Assembly: GCA_030448125.1 (NCBI GenBank)
Contig: JAUJNO010000012.1
Span: 50,217-114,216, forward strand
DNA length: 64,000 bases
Source: Rubrobacteraceae bacterium
GTDB taxonomy: Bacteria > Actinomycetota > Rubrobacteria > Rubrobacterales > Rubrobacteraceae
Reading direction: 5' to 3'
The notes beneath the pieces were generated by a model. That model worked only from the letters and a program-made list of their open reading frames with translations. It ran no database searches and was not told the DNA's origin. This document shows positions 1 to 8,833 of the stretch, in pieces (the first letter of the stretch is position 1; the number at the start of each line of letters is the position of its first letter). A program made the translations under genes and the position numbers.

Positions 1-360
1 TCTAGGTTTCCTAGTCCGGCAGCTAGGCGTTCTACCCGTTCTAGGCACACAGTTAAACACCTTAGAGCTTCCGCCAATACACACGGCGAAACACCTGAGA
101 CAGATCCAGAAGTCGAAGGCAAAGCTTTGTGGGCGTCAGAGATTTGACAGTTACAGGGGCGGAGAACAACGGCGAACGACGTAGAAAGGTGCACACGCTC
201 AGGGCAAAGAAGCTTCCCCAGGGTGTCCAAGGTCTCTAAGCGGCGAACGGCCCCGAGCGGGATTTCTCATCGGACAACGGTAAACAACGGTGAAGGTATG
301 GAAACGATGATGCGACGTCTTGGATCAGTTAGTCTAGGTTCGAAAAGTGTCTAGTCGAAG

Positions 361-490
361 ACGAGGCACGAGCTTGTAGCCTGTCGGGGTTCGGATGAAC
401 GCCCGCATCTCTCTGGGGGAGCAGGGCCACGAACTGGGCCCAGATCGGCTCGATGATGTATGGTGGGATGGCGGGCACGGGCTTGCTCCT
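361..490 (-). pseudogene. possible IS5-type transposase N-terminal remnant
   Basis: One minus-strand frame reads PPYIIEPIWAQFVALLP, which resembles the opening of some IS5-family transposases. There is no start codon, the similarity stops after about 20 residues, and the other frames are also open. The rest of the leader (1-810) shows no convincing gene. I see only short direct repeats: three copies of ACAACGGYRA at 166-175, 274-283 and 284-293, and two copies of CGTAGATACGYTTA at 644-657 and 661-674. The call rests on memory of the family and is weak. Confidence 0.25.
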
Positions 491-810
491 TCGCCTCGGG
501 AAGCATCAGACACTCCCCGGATGACAGCTTTATTCGGCCGCACTCCCTACGGAAGCTCTTAGACAAAGGCAAAAGTTCTAGCAGGGCCCGATATAGACCG
601 TTATCTAAAACATAGATCTCATCGTCGATCGCCTCGAGCGCCGCGTAGATACGTTTACAACGTAGATACGCTTAGTGAAAGATATAGCACTAGCACGAGG
701 GCGGCAGTGGTATCTTCTAGGCATACGAAAGATAACGTTTTGCAGGGGCTTTATCAGTTCACCGGTAGATGCACGGGTGAGTTGGGGAGCCTCAATCGGA
801 GGATTCAGGC

Positions 811-2565
811 ATGACTGACAGCTCTACGCGTACGAGGACGAACGTATCCAATGTACTTGTCATTGGCTCCGGGGCGGCCGGTTTGCGCGCTGCGATCGCT
901 GCGCACGAGGCAGGTTCGGAGGCCGTGGTAATTGGGACACGTCCCCGCAAGGACGCCCACACTGTGCTCGCCGCTGGCGGCATCAACGCGGCCCTTGGTA
1001 CCCGCGACCTGGAGGACTCCTGGCAGCAGCACTTCGCCGATACCCTCAAGGAGGGCTACAACCTCTCCGACCCGCGGGTCGTCGAAATTATGGCCAAGGA
1101 GGCACCCCGCGCCGTCCACGAGCTCGCCGAGTGGGGCGCCCCGTTCGCGAGGACGCCTTCCGGGGAGCTCGACCAGCGCTTCTTCGGGGCACACAAGTAT
1201 CGCCGCACCTGCTACGCGGGCGACTATACCGGCAGGGCGATGCTCTTCGCGCTCGTAGATAAGGCGGAGTCCCTGGGCATTCCCGTCCACGAGGGGCAGT
1301 ACGTCAGCAAGCTCCTCGTCCACGACGGGCGGTGTTTCGGAGCGTACGCGTTCGACGTGCACAGCGGCGAGCGGACCGTGTACCTGACCGACGCCGTGGT
1401 GCTTGCGACCGGCGGGCACACGCGGCTGTGGCGGGTGAGCTCGTCCAGGCGCGACGAGAACACCGGGAGCGGGATGCATCTAGCCCTGGAGGCCGGCTGC
1501 AGGCTCTCGGACATGGAGCTTGTTCAGTTTCATCCGACTGGGATGGTCTACCCAGAGGAGTGGGTCGGGACGCTCGCAACGGAGGCCATCCGCGGCGAGG
1601 GCGGGCGGTTATACAACGCGGACGGCGAGCGCTACATGGAGCGCTACGACCCCGAGCGCATGGAGCTCTCCACGCGCGACAGGATAGCTCTGGCGAACTA
1701 CACTGAGATCGCCGAGGGCCGCGGCTCCGAGCACGGCGGCGTCTACCTTGACATCTCCCACCGCCCGAAGAGGTACATCTTGGAGAAGCTGCCGCGCATG
1801 TACCGCCAGTTCCTCGAGGCCTCGATGATCGACATCTCCAAGTCTCCGATGGAGGTCGCGCCGACCGCCCACTACACGATGGGCGGCATCGTGGTCGAGC
1901 CCGAGACGCACGCCACCGGCGTCGAAGGTTTATACGCCGCGGGCGAGAACACCTCCGGTCTGCACGGGGCCAACCGCCTCGGGGGCAACTCCCTGTCGGA
2001 GACCGTCGTCTTCGGGCGGCGCGCCGGCGAGGCCGCAGCGGAGTTCTCCCGCAATGCCGATGTACAGCTCCGCGACCGAGCCGCCATACGAGAGGCCGCC
2101 GAGGAGGTCGCCTCCTTCATAAAGGAGGGCGAGGAGTTCGCCCGTCCCCTGCAGCGGGCCCTGCGCAACACCATGCAGGAGACCTGCGGTGTGGTGAGGA
2201 GCGAGGACAAGCTGACCGAGGGCCTTAAGCGGCTCGCGGAGATCCGGGAAGCTTCCAACGATGTCGACGTCCGGCCTACCTCCGAGGGCTTCAACGACTT
2301 GGCCTACGCCCTTGATCTGCGCGGCTCCCTCGTCGTCGCCGAGGCGACCATTCTCGGGGCCATCGAGCGCCGGGAGACCCGCGGCGCCCACAACCGCTCC
2401 GACTACCCGGAGCTCGACCCGAACATGGAGGTCAACTTCGTGAGCCAGAAGCGAGACGATGGTCTCGGCATCACTGAGGAGACCGTCCACACCGTCCCCG
2501 AGTACCTTGAGGAGTGGGCCAAATCCGACGAGGAGTACGGGGTCGTCGGCCGACTGGTCGAGTAG
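811..2565 (+). CDS. SdhA/FrdA-like FAD-binding oxidoreductase
   Basis: A flavoprotein of 584 residues of the succinate dehydrogenase / fumarate reductase family. The FAD-binding GxGxxG stretch is at residues 15-24. His50 in the AHTVLAAGGIN context matches the histidine that carries covalent FAD in SdhA, where L-aspartate oxidases lack it. Further family motifs are HPTGM, RGEGG, HYTMGGI and GANRLGGNSLSE. The C-terminal helical domain ends in the usual RGAHNRSDYPE stretch. A GGAGG at 796-800 sits 10 bases before the ATG. No iron-sulphur (SdhB) or membrane-anchor gene lies beside it, so either the partners are encoded elsewhere or it works alone. Reaction direction and electron partner cannot be read from sequence. 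Confidence 0.85.
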   Translation: MTDSSTRTRTNVSNVLVIGSGAAGLRAAIAAHEAGSEAVVIGTRPRKDAHTVLAAGGINAALGTRDLEDSWQQHFADTLKEGYNLSDPRVVEIMAKEAPRAVHELAEWGAPFARTPSGELDQRFFGAHKYRRTCYAGDYTGRAMLFALVDKAESLGIPVHEGQYVSKLLVHDGRCFGAYAFDVHSGERTVYLTDAVVLATGGHTRLWRVSSSRRDENTGSGMHLALEAGCRLSDMELVQFHPTGMVYPEEWVGTLATEAIRGEGGRLYNADGERYMERYDPERMELSTRDRIALANYTEIAEGRGSEHGGVYLDISHRPKRYILEKLPRMYRQFLEASMIDISKSPMEVAPTAHYTMGGIVVEPETHATGVEGLYAAGENTSGLHGANRLGGNSLSETVVFGRRAGEAAAEFSRNADVQLRDRAAIREAAEEVASFIKEGEEFARPLQRALRNTMQETCGVVRSEDKLTEGLKRLAEIREASNDVDVRPTSEGFNDLAYALDLRGSLVVAEATILGAIERRETRGAHNRSDYPELDPNMEVNFVSQKRDDGLGITEETVHTVPEYLEEWAKSDEEYGVVGRLVE

Positions 2566-2629
2566 AGGAGGTCTAGAGTTGTCCTCAACACGTTGGGGCG
2601 AAGGGCCCGCGCTCTATAAGGAGGCAGGT

Positions 2630-3694
2630 ATGAAAATTCTGGGGCGGCTCTCGTTGGGGGCCACAGCTCTCGTCGCACTCCTTGGGGCCTCGGCAGGGCC
2701 AGCGTACGCACACGAGAAGTGGTTCGTAGGGGGGCCGGTCGGTGGGCTGCGCTGGGATCTCCTGTTCCGGCCGCTGCCCTTGGCGCTCATCGGTGCGGTG
2801 CTGCTGGTGACGCTTGCGGGCGGACTGCTATGGAGGGCGCGGGGGCGAGGCTTTTTGCCAGGGCCAGAGGCCTTCGGGGCTACCGACGGGCGCCGCAGCC
2901 TACTCTACGGGCTGGTGCCCCTGATCCTGGGCATCCACGTTGCCGTGCCCCTGCTCGTAAACGGCGTGCAGGGGACGCTTTTCTCCCCGGATAACGAGAT
3001 GCCCGGCGTGTGGGCGAACTTCCTGGGCCTAGCCGAGGCCGGCATCGCCCTCGCCCTCTTCTACGGAGGCCTAACGCGCGTGGCCGCGGCGGCGCTCGGC
3101 CTGCTGTGGTTCTCCGGCATCTTTCTGGTGGGGCTAGAGCCGATGTTGGATAACGTGCTGTACCTAGGCTTCGCCGCCTTTTTCCTGCTGGCCGGGCGCG
3201 GCCCCCTCTCGATAGACCGCCTTCTCTTCCCGCGCTTGGAGCCCAGGGCCGAACTCTCGCGTTACGCCGTGCCCGCCGTCCGGGTCGGGGTAGGCCTGAG
3301 CCTCGCCTTCGTCGCCTTCACCGAGAAGTTCGCGAACGTCCCGCTGGGCCTGTCTTTCCTGGAGGAGTATCCTCTAAACTTTACGGGCGTCCTAGGCGTA
3401 GCGCTCACCGACGAGGCGTTCGTGCTGTGCGCGGGGGCCGTGGAGCTGCTGGTGGGGCTGTGGATAGCGCTGGGAATCTTCGTGCGCGAGGTTGTCGTCG
3501 TCGCATGGTTCCCGACGAACCTGACGCTGACGCTCTTTGCCTGGGAGGAGCTGATCGGCCATTTGCCCATTTACGGTGTGATGGCAGTGCTGCTGGTTTG
3601 GGGCGTCGGTGCGAAAAACCTACCCCTGTGGACCGAAGGGCTGCGCGAGCGGCTACTGCCACTCACCTCGTCGGCGGAGAGATCGGAGGGGTAG
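2630..3694 (+). CDS. DoxX-like multi-pass membrane protein
   Basis: 354 residues, starting at the ATG preceded by AAGGAGGCAGGT; the frame stays open upstream but without a site as good. The N-terminus looks like a signal sequence ending PAYA, followed by HEKWFV. About eight or nine hydrophobic segments follow. Residues in the second half (AFTEKFANVPLGL, FVLCAGAVELLVGLWIALG) resemble DoxX/DoxD-like proteins. It starts 64 bases after the SdhA-like gene on the same strand, so the two may be cotranscribed and related in redox work at the membrane. Function is not established. Confidence 0.65.
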   Translation: MKILGRLSLGATALVALLGASAGPAYAHEKWFVGGPVGGLRWDLLFRPLPLALIGAVLLVTLAGGLLWRARGRGFLPGPEAFGATDGRRSLLYGLVPLILGIHVAVPLLVNGVQGTLFSPDNEMPGVWANFLGLAEAGIALALFYGGLTRVAAAALGLLWFSGIFLVGLEPMLDNVLYLGFAAFFLLAGRGPLSIDRLLFPRLEPRAELSRYAVPAVRVGVGLSLAFVAFTEKFANVPLGLSFLEEYPLNFTGVLGVALTDEAFVLCAGAVELLVGLWIALGIFVREVVVVAWFPTNLTLTLFAWEELIGHLPIYGVMAVLLVWGVGAKNLPLWTEGLRERLLPLTSSAERSEG

Positions 3695-3816
3695 CGCAGT
3701 TTGGACATGGTGGTCTCCAGGTGTTGGGGCGATCTTGGTACCCGGGCTACGACCAAGGTGGCCGGCAAGTCACCGGGGCTCTCTCGCTTTCCTGCCATTT
3801 GCAGGACCTTTAGAAG

Positions 3817-3889
3817 TGAGCCGCCCAGGACTCGAACCTGGAACCTAGAGATTAAGAGTCTCTTGCTCTGCCAATTGAGCTAGCGGCCC
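3817..3889 (-). tRNA. tRNA-Lys (anticodon CTT)
   Basis: Read on the minus strand this gives a complete cloverleaf. The acceptor stem GGGCCGC pairs with GCGGCTC with one G-U, the D-arm is GCTC...GAGC, and the anticodon stem AGAGA/TCTCT encloses loop CTCTTAA, so the anticodon is CTT. The T-arm CCAGG-TTCGAGT-CCTGG is perfect. CCA is not encoded. A TATAAT on the minus strand (3906-3901) lies 12 bases upstream of the 5' end and is a plausible -10 box. Confidence 0.96.
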
Positions 3890-3947
3890 GTAGTTCTTTT
3901 ATTATAGCATCGTCGTTGGCGCGGGTAGGAGTCTCCAACGGGCCGGC

Positions 3948-3977
3948 TTGCGTGACGTCGCGGGATGAGGTTATAAT
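3948..3977 (+). promoter_or_regulatory. sigma-70-type promoter for a small RNA
   Basis: TTGCGT at 3948-3953 and a perfect TATAAT at 3972-3977 are 18 bases apart. A palindrome ATGATG-A-CATCAT at 3976-3988 overlaps the end of the -10 box and the expected transcription start near 3984, which is where a repressor would sit. No coding sequence starts within reach downstream; a terminator follows at 4016. Confidence 0.6.
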
Positions 3978-3983
3978 GATGAC

Positions 3984-4062
3984 ATCATCCTAGCGGTCCT
4001 ATCACGGGGCCGCTAAGGGCCGGAAAAGGGCTTCGCCCTCCGATGAAAACCGGCCCTTTTTC
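3984..4062 (+). ncRNA. candidate small RNA of about 80 nt
   Basis: Bounded by the promoter at 3948-3977 and the terminator at 4016-4062. It contains one separate hairpin (TAGCGG...CCGCTA, 3991-4015) and then the terminator stem AGGGCCGG/CCGGCCCT with an inner hairpin GGGCTTCGCCC. There is no convincing open reading frame. I do not recognise it as SRP RNA, 6S, 6C or tmRNA. It lies between tRNA-Lys and the HD gene, which are both on the opposite strand, so it is not the tail of a neighbouring + strand gene unless transcripts read through from the DoxX-like gene. Confidence 0.45.
4016..4062 (+). terminator. rho-independent terminator
   Basis: An 8-bp perfect stem AGGGCCGG/CCGGCCCT, with a nested GGGCTTCGCCC hairpin in its loop, is followed directly by a T-rich run (TTTTTCTTTG). 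The T-run lies on the + strand side, so it ends + strand transcripts. Confidence 0.75.
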
Positions 4063-4094
4063 TTTGTCTGTTCGGGTGTCGTGGTCTGTCTTTG

Positions 4095-5480
4095 CTATCC
4101 GACCTCTTCGGCGATGGTAAAGAGTTCGTCGACGTGGCGGCGGACGGAGGTTGCGAGGTCGTCGTTGGCAGTGACGATGCGGACGCGGTGTAGGGGGGCG
4201 TGGTAGCGGGCCATGTCTTCTTCGGAGAAGCCGGAGACGCCTTGCCAGCTCACCGGGTTGCGCTCGCCGAGGCGAAGCCCGGGGGAGTGCCGGATGAGTT
4301 TGAGACCGACGTCGAAGCGCCTGCGTTCGGGGAGGTCTATGAGGATGTCGAAGGGGCCGGCGACGCCTTTGCGGTAGCGGGTGAGGTAGCGGGACCAGGC
4401 CTCCTCGACCCGGCGGCGCCAGGAGGCGTCGTCGCGCAGCTTGATAAGGGAGGCGTAGCTTGGGTGACGCTCGTCGAACTCGAGGGCGCGTTTGTAGGGC
4501 CGGCGGTCGGCGAGGCGTTTTACGAGGGCGGCGGAGGAGCTCTCTGGGTCGACGAATTTGGAGACGAGGACCAGGGCGCCCGCGTCGTCCTGGCGGGCCA
4601 GGTCCTCGGGGGTGATCTTCTCGTCCTGGATGGCGTCCTGGATGGCCCGGAGGAACATGACGGCGGGGACGCGCAGGGCGTGGTGACCGTAGACGTTGTA
4701 GTGCATCAGGTAACGGGCGAAGACCAGCGATTGCAGGTAGCCGACGCCCGACTCGTCCACGGCCAACACCGCCCGGTTGTCCTGGCCGACGACGCGCAAA
4801 GAGCTGACCAGAGCCTCGACGTCGACGAGGCCGTAGGGAACTTTGGCGCCCTGAGAGTCCCGGACGAGCCGGTCTAGCATATCGACGTCCAGGGAGCCCG
4901 AGAGCAGGTCCCGCGCCAGGTGCTCCGTCGGCGTCAGGTTGCGCAGGGGCGCGACACCGTCCGAGCCATCGTCCGGGGCGCCGTGGGCGCTGTCCTGGAC
5001 GCTGCCCCGGGCGACGAGGCGGAAGACGTTGTGCGGTTTGAGGTCCCAGCCGGTCAGCAGGACGTCGGCGACTTCCGTCTCCTCGATCAGGCGCCGGGCG
5101 ACCTCATCGCGCGGGAGCATGCCGGGCAGCCTTATGCCCTCGACGGCCGGAGCATACGGGTAGCGCCCGATGTCGTGGAGGAGGGCTGCGGCCAGAGAAG
5201 CCCGCACCTCCCGATCTTCGAGGTAGGCGCCGGAGTCTATGATGCGCTTGAGGGTCAGGCGCGTGAGATAGTAGACGCCGACGGCGTGATCGAAGCGGGT
5301 GTGCTTGGCGGCGGGGAAGGCGTAGAGGGCGAAACCTAAAGAGTTCATCCCTTTGAGGCGCGACATGGCGGCGGTCTCCAGGAGCGTCCGGACCGCCTTG
5401 TCCACCGGGACCTCGCCCCACACCTCGTCTCGAATCTTCCGCGTGGAGCCCCCGAAGAACTCCCCTACCGTGCTGCTCAA
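4095..5480 (-). CDS. HD-domain phosphohydrolase
   Basis: 461 residues with a TTG start. The N-terminal third carries the HD-superfamily metal site: a histidine in AAKHTRFDHAVG (about residues 58-69), the HD pair in AALLHDIGRYPYAP (about 95-108), and an aspartate later in DVDMLDRLVRDS. This layout matches the large HD hydrolases related to dNTP triphosphohydrolases (YdhJ/SAMHD1-like), which act on nucleotides in the cytoplasm. The C-terminal half is helical and less conserved. The gene is divergent from the GNAT gene. The substrate cannot be assigned from sequence. Confidence 0.8.
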   Translation of the reverse strand: MSSTVGEFFGGSTRKIRDEVWGEVPVDKAVRTLLETAAMSRLKGMNSLGFALYAFPAAKHTRFDHAVGVYYLTRLTLKRIIDSGAYLEDREVRASLAAALLHDIGRYPYAPAVEGIRLPGMLPRDEVARRLIEETEVADVLLTGWDLKPHNVFRLVARGSVQDSAHGAPDDGSDGVAPLRNLTPTEHLARDLLSGSLDVDMLDRLVRDSQGAKVPYGLVDVEALVSSLRVVGQDNRAVLAVDESGVGYLQSLVFARYLMHYNVYGHHALRVPAVMFLRAIQDAIQDEKITPEDLARQDDAGALVLVSKFVDPESSSAALVKRLADRRPYKRALEFDERHPSYASLIKLRDDASWRRRVEEAWSRYLTRYRKGVAGPFDILIDLPERRRFDVGLKLIRHSPGLRLGERNPVSWQGVSGFSEEDMARYHAPLHRVRIVTANDDLATSVRRHVDELFTIAEEVG

Positions 5481-5637
5481 CGCCGCTCCCGACCTCGTAA
5501 CCTCGCGGTTTGCCGCTTCGTGGCCTGCAGGTCTCCCCTTGCCGCGTATTCTAACCGAGAGGCTTTATACTTGTTATACGCGGCTCGGGACCCGGATCGA
5601 GAGGAGAGATAGCATCTACGCCGAAGAGCTCGAGGTG

Positions 5638-6153
5638 ATGAACGGCGAGTCCGTGACCTTGCGCCCCCCGCGCGAGGAGGATGTCGAGAAGGTCTACGAG
5701 TGGGATCGGGACCGCGAACTCGCCGCCTGGAACGGGCGACCGCCGATCAAGATCTCGCTCTCCGCCGCCCGCCGCGACTACCTGGCCCGCTGGGAAGACC
5801 CGTCCGTGAAAACCTTTATCATAGAGGCCAGAGAAGGCGGAGCCACCGAGGCCGTCGGGCTTGCCACCCTCTACGACTTCAGGCACGAAGGGTGCGAGGT
5901 CGGCATCAAGATAGGCTCGAAAGACCTGCGCGGACGCGGCTACGCGAGCGAGGCCGTGGAGCTCCTTGTCTCCTACTGCTTCGAGTCGCTGGGCCTCAAG
6001 GCCGTACGCGGCTCCACTCTCGCTCACAATACGAGGATGCAGCGCGTCTTCGAGAAGCGCGGCTTTGTGGAGGTCGGTGACGGTTCCATAATCAGCCGCT
6101 TCGACAACAAGCGCTACACCGAGCTCTTCTACGAGTGCCGGCGGGAGGACTAA
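5638..6153 (+). CDS. GNAT-family N-acetyltransferase
   Basis: 171 residues. The acetyl-CoA binding motif A is seen as IGSKDLRGRGYASEAVELL (about residues 97-115), followed by HNTRMQRVFEKRGF, as in RimJ/RimL-type and small-molecule acetyltransferases. The ATG at 5638 sits directly behind GAGGTG, a poorly placed site. An in-frame GTG at 5635 and an in-frame ATC at 5614, four bases after GAGGAGAGA, are alternatives. It is probably a single-gene unit. Substrate unknown. Confidence 0.8.
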   Translation: MNGESVTLRPPREEDVEKVYEWDRDRELAAWNGRPPIKISLSAARRDYLARWEDPSVKTFIIEAREGGATEAVGLATLYDFRHEGCEVGIKIGSKDLRGRGYASEAVELLVSYCFESLGLKAVRGSTLAHNTRMQRVFEKRGFVEVGDGSIISRFDNKRYTELFYECRRED

Positions 6154-6301
6154 ACCACGAACGATCGCAGAACCGGGTGATCGGAGCGACACGACTTTTC
6201 CGGCGAGGAATAGCCGACAATGAACGCAAGCGCGTGCTCGAAAAGATCGCGGACGCGAGGCTGGATGTCTTCCCGGAAATCCCGCTTACAATAACGTGTA
6301 G

Positions 6302-7237
6302 ATGAGAACGCAGCTAGAGTTGAATGTACGGCGCAAGGGGGCGATGAGGGGGATTCTGACCCTCGGCAGCCTCGACCCGGCATTCGCGGCGGCGCAAGGT
6401 GTCGAGGGCGAGATGGCGCTTTTGGACCTCAGAGGCGTGGAGTTCGTGGAGCCGGCGGGGCTCTGCGGGCTGGCGGCGCTCCTGGAGTTCCTGATACCGC
6501 GCTCGAGGTTGGTCGGCCTGAGGTTCTCCGGGCACGACGTTGCAGCGTACCTCGAAAGGATGGACTTTTTCAGGATCTTCGGGCACAGGATAGAGACAAA
6601 CGTAGACGTGGCGGCGCTTGAGGAGCGACGGCGGGGCAACCCGGGGACGTTGCAGGAGTTGATCAGCTTCCACTCCGAGGAGGAGATCCCGGAGATCATC
6701 AACCGCATTTCGGAGATCCTTACGAACAAGGGCTACGGGCTGCGCGAACGCGCCGCGATCTGCGCCACCCTGTCCGAGATCTGCGCGAACGCCGTGGAGC
6801 ACGGCCACTCCCCCTTCGGGGCTTACGCGGCGGTCCAAGCCTACCAGCATATCGTGAGCGGGGGCCGCGAGCGCGGCAGGGGCGAAGAGGTCCTCGTCGC
6901 CATCGCCGACGGCGGGGTCGGTATCCGCGAGACCCTCTCGCGCAACTCGGAGTACGCCGAACACACGGCCTCGGACAACGACGCTCTACGCCACGCCCTC
7001 AAGATGGGGGTATCGGGGACCGGCGAGATCGGACGCGGCGGCGGCCTCGCTGTGGTCGGCCAGATCGCCGCCCGCGCCGGAGGCTCCCTCTCCCTCCGCT
7101 CCAGCTCGGGCCGCGTCACCTTCTACGGAGACCGCACCAACTCCCGCAATGTCCCTACCTTCCCCGGCACCTTCGTCCGAGTCTCCCTGCCAAGAAAAGC
7201 TGCCGACGACCAGCTACCATCAGCCAGCAAGAACTAG
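6302..7237 (+). CDS. STAS-like domain fused to anti-sigma-type HATPase
   Basis: 311 residues in two parts. Residues about 1-110 look like a STAS/STAS-like fold (LLDLRGVEFVEPAGLCGLAAL). Residues about 115-300 are a GHKL ATPase: N-box EICANAVEHGH, G1 box IADGGVGI, G2 box GEIGRGGGLAVVGQ. It lacks a His-phosphorylation box, so it resembles RsbW/SpoIIAB-type switch kinases rather than sensor kinases. No ribosome binding site precedes the ATG. A TACAAT at 6287-6292 lies nine bases upstream, which suggests a leaderless mRNA. The next gene carries a STAS-like domain and is a natural partner. The pairing is inference. Confidence 0.7.
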   Translation: MRTQLELNVRRKGAMRGILTLGSLDPAFAAAQGVEGEMALLDLRGVEFVEPAGLCGLAALLEFLIPRSRLVGLRFSGHDVAAYLERMDFFRIFGHRIETNVDVAALEERRRGNPGTLQELISFHSEEEIPEIINRISEILTNKGYGLRERAAICATLSEICANAVEHGHSPFGAYAAVQAYQHIVSGGRERGRGEEVLVAIADGGVGIRETLSRNSEYAEHTASDNDALRHALKMGVSGTGEIGRGGGLAVVGQIAARAGGSLSLRSSSGRVTFYGDRTNSRNVPTFPGTFVRVSLPRKAADDQLPSASKN

Positions 7238-7268
7238 AAACCCGATGAGCGAAAGCCCGAAAACGCTC

Positions 7269-7297
7269 TTGCTTTTGCGCGATCCAACCCGTATAAT
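7269..7297 (+). promoter_or_regulatory. promoter giving a nearly leaderless transcript
   Basis: TTGCTT at 7269-7274 and a perfect TATAAT at 7292-7297 are spaced by exactly 17 bases. The ATG of the following gene is at 7306, only eight bases after the -10 box, so transcription would start at or within a few bases of the initiator codon. Confidence 0.7.
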
Positions 7298-7305
7298 CCC
7301 ATTAT

Positions 7306-7926
7306 ATGATTTCACTGAAGACAGTGAGGGTAAAGCCGGTGACTGAGGAGGACTCCCGGGCGCGTGCGGTCTACGACGTGACCTCGGGGGGTAACGGCGG
7401 CGCCGGCGGTAAGCTGATGGTGACCCGGGGGACGGGCCGGCGGGTGCGGGAGGCGCTCGGGGAGGTTCTCGAGGGGTTGCCAGTTGGTGGGGTGTTATAC
7501 GTGGACACGCGGGGTGTGGAGCTCATGGATTACTCGTTCGCGGACGAGGCGCTGGGGATCCTGGCCTCGAGGGTCGCGGCGGGGGAGTACGGGGACAGGC
7601 ACGTGGTGCTGGTCGAGGAGGATCGGGAGCTGTTGGAGAACATCGAGGCCTCCTTGCGGCAGCGGGGACTGGCGATGATCCGGGCGGACGAGCCCGGCGG
7701 CGCCCCGAAGATAGTGGGCGAGGTGTCCGAGCATCTGCTCGAGACGCTGCGTGCGATCTACGAGGCCGGCGCCATCACCAACGCCGACCTCGCCGAGAGG
7801 CTCGGTATAAACCACACCGCCTGCAACAACCGCGCCACCAAGCTCTTCAAGCTCGGCCTCATACATCGCCGCAAGAACACCGCCGCCCCCGGTGGCCGCC
7901 AGTATTCCTACGAGGGGATAGCATGA
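7306..7926 (+). CDS. STAS-like (DUF4325-type) domain with C-terminal winged helix
   Basis: 206 residues from the ATG. Residues about 45-125 carry the STAS-like pattern VDTRGVELMDYSFADEALG, close to DUF4325. Residues about 140-206 form a winged helix (LETLRAIYEAGAITNADLAE, then INHTACNNRATKLFKLGLI) ending in a basic wing with GGRQYSYEGI. The combination suggests a DNA-binding regulator controlled by partner switching with the upstream HATPase. The ATG would be leaderless given the promoter at 7269-7297; an in-frame GTG at 7339 with GAGGG upstream is the alternative start. It heads a same-strand run to 10027. Confidence 0.7.
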   Translation: MISLKTVRVKPVTEEDSRARAVYDVTSGGNGGAGGKLMVTRGTGRRVREALGEVLEGLPVGGVLYVDTRGVELMDYSFADEALGILASRVAAGEYGDRHVVLVEEDRELLENIEASLRQRGLAMIRADEPGGAPKIVGEVSEHLLETLRAIYEAGAITNADLAERLGINHTACNNRATKLFKLGLIHRRKNTAAPGGRQYSYEGIA

Positions 7927-8007
7927 TGCTCTTTTTTGTCTTTAGTCTCACTCATTTCAGTGAAGATAGCAGTATCGGTGCAGAGAGGCCGAAGGAGGTA
8001 TAGCGGA

Positions 8008-8604
8008 ATGCGCGAAGAGTACATGATCGAGCGCGGAGGCCGGAGGTTCGTGTTGTACGCGGGGCTTCTAGAGGAGGCGCACGCGCGAGGTTTGAGGAGC
8101 ATCGAGACGGAGTTGTTGCAGATTCCTGGAGTCGAGAACGGCGAGGTCGCCATAGCGAGGGCTGTGATCAGGACGGAGGAGGGCAAGTTCAGCGGCATCG
8201 GTGACGCGAGCCCCGGGAACGTTTCGAGGGCCATAGCGCCGCACATCATCCGCATGGCGGAGACGCGGGCCAAGGCGCGCGCTCTGCGGGACGCGATCAA
8301 CGTTGGGGTCGCGGCGCTCGAGGAGCTTGGGGACGAGGAGGTCGTGTCCGAGCCTGCGCGGGAGGCAGGATCTACCCAGCCACCGCGGGTGCCGGGCCCG
8401 CAGTCCGGGGAGGGCAAGGACGAGCTTCCCAAGGATGCCCTGCCGGCGACGCGCAAGCAGCTCAACTATCTGGAGGCTTTAATCGCCGATGTCGTCGAGG
8501 ACGGGGTGGCGAAGTTCGAGGAGATGGTGGGCAAGCCGGTCTCCGAGCTCAGCCGGGGCGAGGCGAGCGAGTGGATCGGACGCCTCTCCGGGAGGGCCGC
8601 GTAA
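8008..8604 (+). CDS. Rad52-like / phage-type ssDNA-annealing protein
   Basis: 198 residues, starting at the ATG eight bases after AAGGAGGT. The N-terminal part has GDASPGNV followed by IRMAETRAKARALRDA, a helix pattern seen in phage and plasmid proteins that resemble the Rad52/Redbeta annealing fold. After a Pro/Gly-rich linker (about residues 115-148), a small C-terminal domain (TRKQLNYLEALI...ELSRGEASEWIGRL) resembles a short helical domain shared by many phage-borne proteins. Function as a recombination mediator is inference. It sits in a run with two small Cys-rich genes and a sigma factor. Confidence 0.5.
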   Translation: MREEYMIERGGRRFVLYAGLLEEAHARGLRSIETELLQIPGVENGEVAIARAVIRTEEGKFSGIGDASPGNVSRAIAPHIIRMAETRAKARALRDAINVGVAALEELGDEEVVSEPAREAGSTQPPRVPGPQSGEGKDELPKDALPATRKQLNYLEALIADVVEDGVAKFEEMVGKPVSELSRGEASEWIGRLSGRAA

Positions 8605-8831
8605 TGGGGCGCTTGTGGGTAGCGGCCCTGGGCGAAGAGGCGCTCTACGAGGCGGATCTTCCAGAGTGCTGCCGGCGCTCGGCCAGCTCTGCCCGGAGCA
8701 CCAAGAGCCTCGACGACTCCTTCGAGTGCCCGGCGTGCGGGGCGGTCTGGCAGGCGCCCATCGCCGTGGAGCCCGAAGAGTGCGCGTTCACCGAGCGCGC
8801 GAGCGACGGGGAGCGGAAAGGGGCAGCCTAG
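8604..8831 (+). CDS. small Cys-rich (zinc-ribbon-like) protein, copy 1
   Basis: 75 residues; the ATG overlaps the TAA of the upstream gene by one base (TAATG), so it is translationally coupled. Cysteines occur as LPECCRRS and then FECPACGAVW, the knuckles of a possible zinc ribbon. It shares the pattern LPxCCxRS...CxCGxxW with the next gene, so the two look like diverged tandem copies. Function unknown. Confidence 0.6.
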   Translation: MGRLWVAALGEEALYEADLPECCRRSASSARSTKSLDDSFECPACGAVWQAPIAVEPEECAFTERASDGERKGAA

Positions 8832-8833
8832 TA

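Noticed and set aside
811..2565. L-aspartate oxidase (NadB)
   Set aside because: The covalent-FAD histidine in AHTVLAAGG and the SDH-type C-terminus favour SdhA/FrdA; no nadA or nadC is near.
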